Assembly: GCF_017309385.1 (NCBI RefSeq)
Contig: NZ_JAFJMJ010000001.1
Location: 2,666,001 to 2,730,000, forward strand
Direction of reading: 5' to 3'
Source of the DNA: Amycolatopsis sp. 195334CR
GTDB taxonomy: Bacteria; Actinomycetota; Actinomycetes; Mycobacteriales; Pseudonocardiaceae
Length of the DNA: 64,000 bases
Shown here piece after piece: positions 61,635-64,000 of the stretch. The notes under the pieces are model-generated. The model was not told where the DNA came from. It ran no database searches and saw only the letters and a program-made list of their open reading frames with translations. The position numbers and the translations under genes were made by a program. Position 1 is the first letter of the stretch, and each line of letters starts with the position of its first letter.

Positions 61635-62669
61635 TCACTGACCGGCAACCGATTTGATCCGGCTGAGCGCTTCCTCGATGTCCAGCGCGGAAACGTCGCG
61701 GTGCGTGACGAACCGGACCTTGCCGGCCATCGGGGAGGCGAGCACGCCGGTGTTCTCCAGCCGGGAAATGGTCAGAGGCACGTCCGGCACCCCGGCCAGC
61801 ACGATGTTCGTCTGCGGGGCGTGCACCGACCAGCCGATCTCGGCGAGGCCCTCGGCCAGCCGCCGCGCGTTGTCGTGGTCGTGGGCGAGATCGTCCACAT
61901 TGTCCAGCGCGCGCAGGCAGGCGGCGCCGAGCACGCCGCCCTGGCGCACCCCGCCGCCGAGCATCTGCCGCATGCGGCGCGCCTGCTCGATGAACTCGCG
62001 CCCGCCCGCGAGCGCGGAGCCGACCGGTGCGCCGAGGCCCTTGCTGTAGCAGACCGAAACGGTGTCCGCGCCGACCGCGAGCGCGGCGACCGGCAGGTCG
62101 AGCGCGACCGCCGCGTTCCACAACCTTGCCCCGTCCAGGTGAACTTTGAGCCCGGCTTCCTTCGCGGTGGCGGCCAGCTGGGCGTGTTCGTGGGGTGGGG
62201 TGACCGAGCCACCCGCCGCGTTGTGCGTGTTCTCCAGGCAGAGCAGCGTGGTCCGCAGCAGGAGGTAACTGGTGTCGCGCGGGCCGATCGCCTTCGCCAG
62301 CGTCGCCGCCGTCGGACGGCCGGGCCCGGCGTCCGGTTCGAGCGGTTCCGGCATGCCGCCGGCCAGCCACGACGACGAGCCCAGCTCGCGGACCAGCACG
62401 TGGGCGTCGCGCGGGGCGAGGAAGCGGTCACCGCGGCCGAGGTGCAGCGACAGCGCGATGATGTTCGCCATCGTGCCGCTGGGCACCCAGAGCGCGGCGG
62501 GCAGGCCGAGCAGTTCGGCGGTGCGCTCTTCGAGCCGGCGGAGGGTGGGGTCGACGTCGATCACCGCGTCGCCGACCTCCGCGGAGGCCATCGCGGCGCG
62601 CATGGTTTCATCCGGGCGGGTGACGGTGTCCGATCGAAGATCGATGGTCGGGCTCGTTGCGAAGGTCAC
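61635..62669 (-). CDS. Threonine aldolase family PLP enzyme
   Basis: 344 residues. IDLRSDTVTRPDETMRAAMASAEVGD is the family N-terminus, LWVPSGTMANIIAL follows, LENTHNAAGGSV, KVHLDGARLWNAAVAL contains the Asp that holds PLP, and SVCYSKGLGAPVGS contains the PLP Lys. It cleaves L-threonine or a beta-hydroxy amino acid to glycine and an aldehyde. GTG 62669 is chosen because the signature begins directly after it; no strong ribosome-binding site is seen. Confidence 0.93.
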   Translation of the reverse strand: MTFATSPTIDLRSDTVTRPDETMRAAMASAEVGDAVIDVDPTLRRLEERTAELLGLPAALWVPSGTMANIIALSLHLGRGDRFLAPRDAHVLVRELGSSSWLAGGMPEPLEPDAGPGRPTAATLAKAIGPRDTSYLLLRTTLLCLENTHNAAGGSVTPPHEHAQLAATAKEAGLKVHLDGARLWNAAVALDLPVAALAVGADTVSVCYSKGLGAPVGSALAGGREFIEQARRMRQMLGGGVRQGGVLGAACLRALDNVDDLAHDHDNARRLAEGLAEIGWSVHAPQTNIVLAGVPDVPLTISRLENTGVLASPMAGKVRFVTHRDVSALDIEEALSRIKSVAGQ

Positions 62670-62817
62670 GGCCGGATCACACCATATCGTTCGTTGCGCT
62701 TTCAAACGTTCTGGTGGAATCCCGGTTCCGGTGGATCGATCCGACAACCCGTGCAACCGTGGACGGGCCGGGTTCCGTCTACCCTGTCGAACACCCGAGG
62801 AGCGGAGAGCCAACCGC

Positions 62818-63339
62818 GTGGACCAGCGCGAGGAGCAGGAGTTCGCGGAGTATTTCGCCGCCAAGCGGGACTCCGTGCGTAGAACCGCGTACATGCTCTG
62901 CGGCGACTGGCACCGCGCGGACGATCTCGCGCAGACGGCGTTCGTCTCGCTGCACCGGCGGTGGCGCAAGATCCGCGACCGGGCGGCGACCGACGCCTAC
63001 CTGCGCAAGACGCTGGTGCGGGCCTCGATCGACGAGTCGCGTCGGCCGTGGCGTCGGGAACGGCAGGTGGAGGAGCTGCCAGAGCCCGCCGTCCAGTCCG
63101 GTCCCCGGCTCGACGAGCAGGTCGCCACCAGGGAGGACCTGCTGGCCGGACTGCGCGGCGTGCCGTCGAGACAGCGGGCGGTGCTGGTGCTCCGGTACTT
63201 CGAGGGGCTGGACGTCAGCGGCGTCGCGAAGGCGCTCGGGTGTTCCGAAGGGACGGTGAAGAGCCAGACCGCCCGCGGGTTGGAGAACTTGCGGAAGGTA
63301 CTGGGCGGACTCGGTGAGGAGGTGGACTCCCGTGGATGA
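62818..63339 (+). CDS. SigE-type ECF RNA polymerase sigma factor
   Basis: 173 residues. Region 2 EFAEYFAAKRDSVRRTAYMLCGDWHRADDLAQTAFVSLHRRW (shown from its start), region 4 LRGVPSRQRAVLVLRYFEGLDVSGVAKALGCSEGTVKSQTARGLENLRK. GTG 62818 with GGAGAG upstream; the frame extends far upstream but that part is the shadow of the divergent gene. The following gene starts before this stop (63332 versus 63339), showing coupling as for sigma/anti-sigma pairs. Confidence 0.92.
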   Translation: MDQREEQEFAEYFAAKRDSVRRTAYMLCGDWHRADDLAQTAFVSLHRRWRKIRDRAATDAYLRKTLVRASIDESRRPWRRERQVEELPEPAVQSGPRLDEQVATREDLLAGLRGVPSRQRAVLVLRYFEGLDVSGVAKALGCSEGTVKSQTARGLENLRKVLGGLGEEVDSRG

Positions 63340-64000
63340 CCGGCAGCTCGAGACCCTGTTCCGCGACGCGCCGGGCGAGCCCCCCGAGTCGACGTTCGAC
63401 CTCGGCCAGGTGACCAGGGCGTCCCAGCGGGCGACGGTGCGCAGGCGGACGATGGTTTCGTCGGTTTGCGGTGCCGTGCTGGTGGTACTCGTGGGCGCGG
63501 GTGTGGTCGGGGTGTCCCAGGACAGCGGCGAGAAGGCGACTTCCGCCGCGGCCCCCCGTTCGACCGAAGAGGTGAATGGCAATACCCAGCTCGGCCCCAT
63601 GGGGCAACCTGGGGACGGGTCGGGGCGTCCTCCGATCGCGGCACCAGAAAGCTTCCCGTCCGGCTCGCCCATGCAGGGGGGCGAGACGACCGGGGAGACC
63701 GGCCCTCGGGCCGAAGGCACCCACGGGTGCGACCAGGCGGACCGGGAGCTCGCCACCGCCCTCGCTGGCGAGCTCCCGGTCCCCGTCCCGGACGGGACGG
63801 CGATGCCCGGTCGCGTGTGTTCGACGGATTTCCGGTCGGCCTCGTTCCCGGTGAGCGGCGGGGTCGTCTCCGCGTCGGTGGTGCCGTCCGGGGTGTCGCT
63901 GACGCTGGCCACCCAGCCCGAAGGCACGCTGACCGCCGAGGCGCAGTCGCGCACCGGGGCGACGGTGCTGGTGCTGAGCATTCCGGCGGCGGGTTCGACC
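63332..64000 (+). CDS. Membrane protein coupled to sigma factor, possible anti-sigma factor (partial)
   Basis: 223 residues to the window edge. The N-terminus is cytoplasmic (DDRQLETLFRDAPGEPPESTFDLGQVTRASQRATVRRR), then one helix (MVSSVCGAVLVVLVGAGVVGVS, about 44-66), then a Thr/Pro/Gly-rich outer part with one Cys pair (GCDQADRELA, GRVCSTDFR). GTG 63332 follows GAGGAGG and overlaps the sigma gene by eight bases. Topology and coupling suggest an anti-sigma factor or a membrane protein of that regulon. The N-terminus lacks a zinc motif, so the label is inference. Confidence 0.75.
   Translation, partial: MDDRQLETLFRDAPGEPPESTFDLGQVTRASQRATVRRRTMVSSVCGAVLVVLVGAGVVGVSQDSGEKATSAAAPRSTEEVNGNTQLGPMGQPGDGSGRPPIAAPESFPSGSPMQGGETTGETGPRAEGTHGCDQADRELATALAGELPVPVPDGTAMPGRVCSTDFRSASFPVSGGVVSASVVPSGVSLTLATQPEGTLTAEAQSRTGATVLVLSIPAAGST

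Overview
The window is high-GC actinobacterial chromosome, most likely Pseudonocardiales and plausibly Amycolatopsis. The evidence is dense gene packing with GTG starts and ATGA overlaps, two F420-type (luciferase-like) oxidoreductases, a mycothiol-type maleylpyruvate isomerase-fold enzyme, PE/PPE/EspG-type ESX genes, DUF3558 proteins, and core genes (pyrE, fba, purA, purD) in an actinobacterial setting. No rRNA, tRNA, CRISPR array, prophage or large biosynthetic cluster was seen. The genus is inference.

Layout. 1-2640: end of an SDR gene, pyrE, a DUF2784 protein, a membrane-anchored protein and a TrmH/SpoU RNA methyltransferase. 2644-5855: molybdopterin oxidoreductase divergent from a GH76-type hydrolase, with a perfect palindrome between them. 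6074-13248: two LacI-type proteins, one lacking its HTH, opposite a sugar operon that looks like frcBCAK plus a PfkB kinase and an SDR. 13249-16040: GntR regulator with three operator boxes, a probably frameshifted methyltransferase, a VOC protein and DedA. 16087-22265: YceI protein, MFS exporter fused to carboxypeptidase-regulatory-like repeats, MarR, TetR and a second MFS exporter. 22265-23209: a decayed IS5-type element inserted exactly in the stop codon of that MFS gene. 23313-26447: sigma factor with a small partner, a 660-base gene-free stretch with strong hairpins, and a GlcD-type FAD oxidase. 26452-32295: DedA, nagA with a DasR-like box, SigE-type sigma factor, YciI, SDR, F420-type oxidoreductase and an HD protein.

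32398-48057 is mostly core and transport: fba, a polytopic membrane protein, DUF3151, a secreted lipase with a TetR regulator, a secreted HNH nuclease, purA, a second F420-type oxidoreductase, an MFS carrier, a secreted GDPD, a TRAP-TAXI transporter pair and purD. 48156-58203 is a cell-envelope block: a PE-like / DUF3558 lipoprotein / PPE-like / EspG series, two tandem Ser/Thr kinases with DUF3558-like outer domains, an EspC-like protein, a WXG100-transglycosylase fusion and an L,D-transpeptidase. 58305-64000: aminotransferase, small membrane proteins, a DUF574 methyltransferase, HAD hydrolase, threonine aldolase, and a SigE-type sigma factor with a membrane partner that runs off the window.

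The most unusual structure is outside the genes. Five long, near-perfect hairpins of three sequence families sit at gene 3' ends, four of them between convergent genes. The two copies of one family differ by compensated changes in both arms. The two copies of another family are the same element in opposite orientations. Other points worth a second look are the LacI paralogue without HTH, the IS placed in a stop codon, a 20-bp palindrome that encodes the same C-terminus (AYLAK-stop) for two convergent genes, a stem that covers the start codon of an MFS gene, and the WXG100-transglycosylase fusion.
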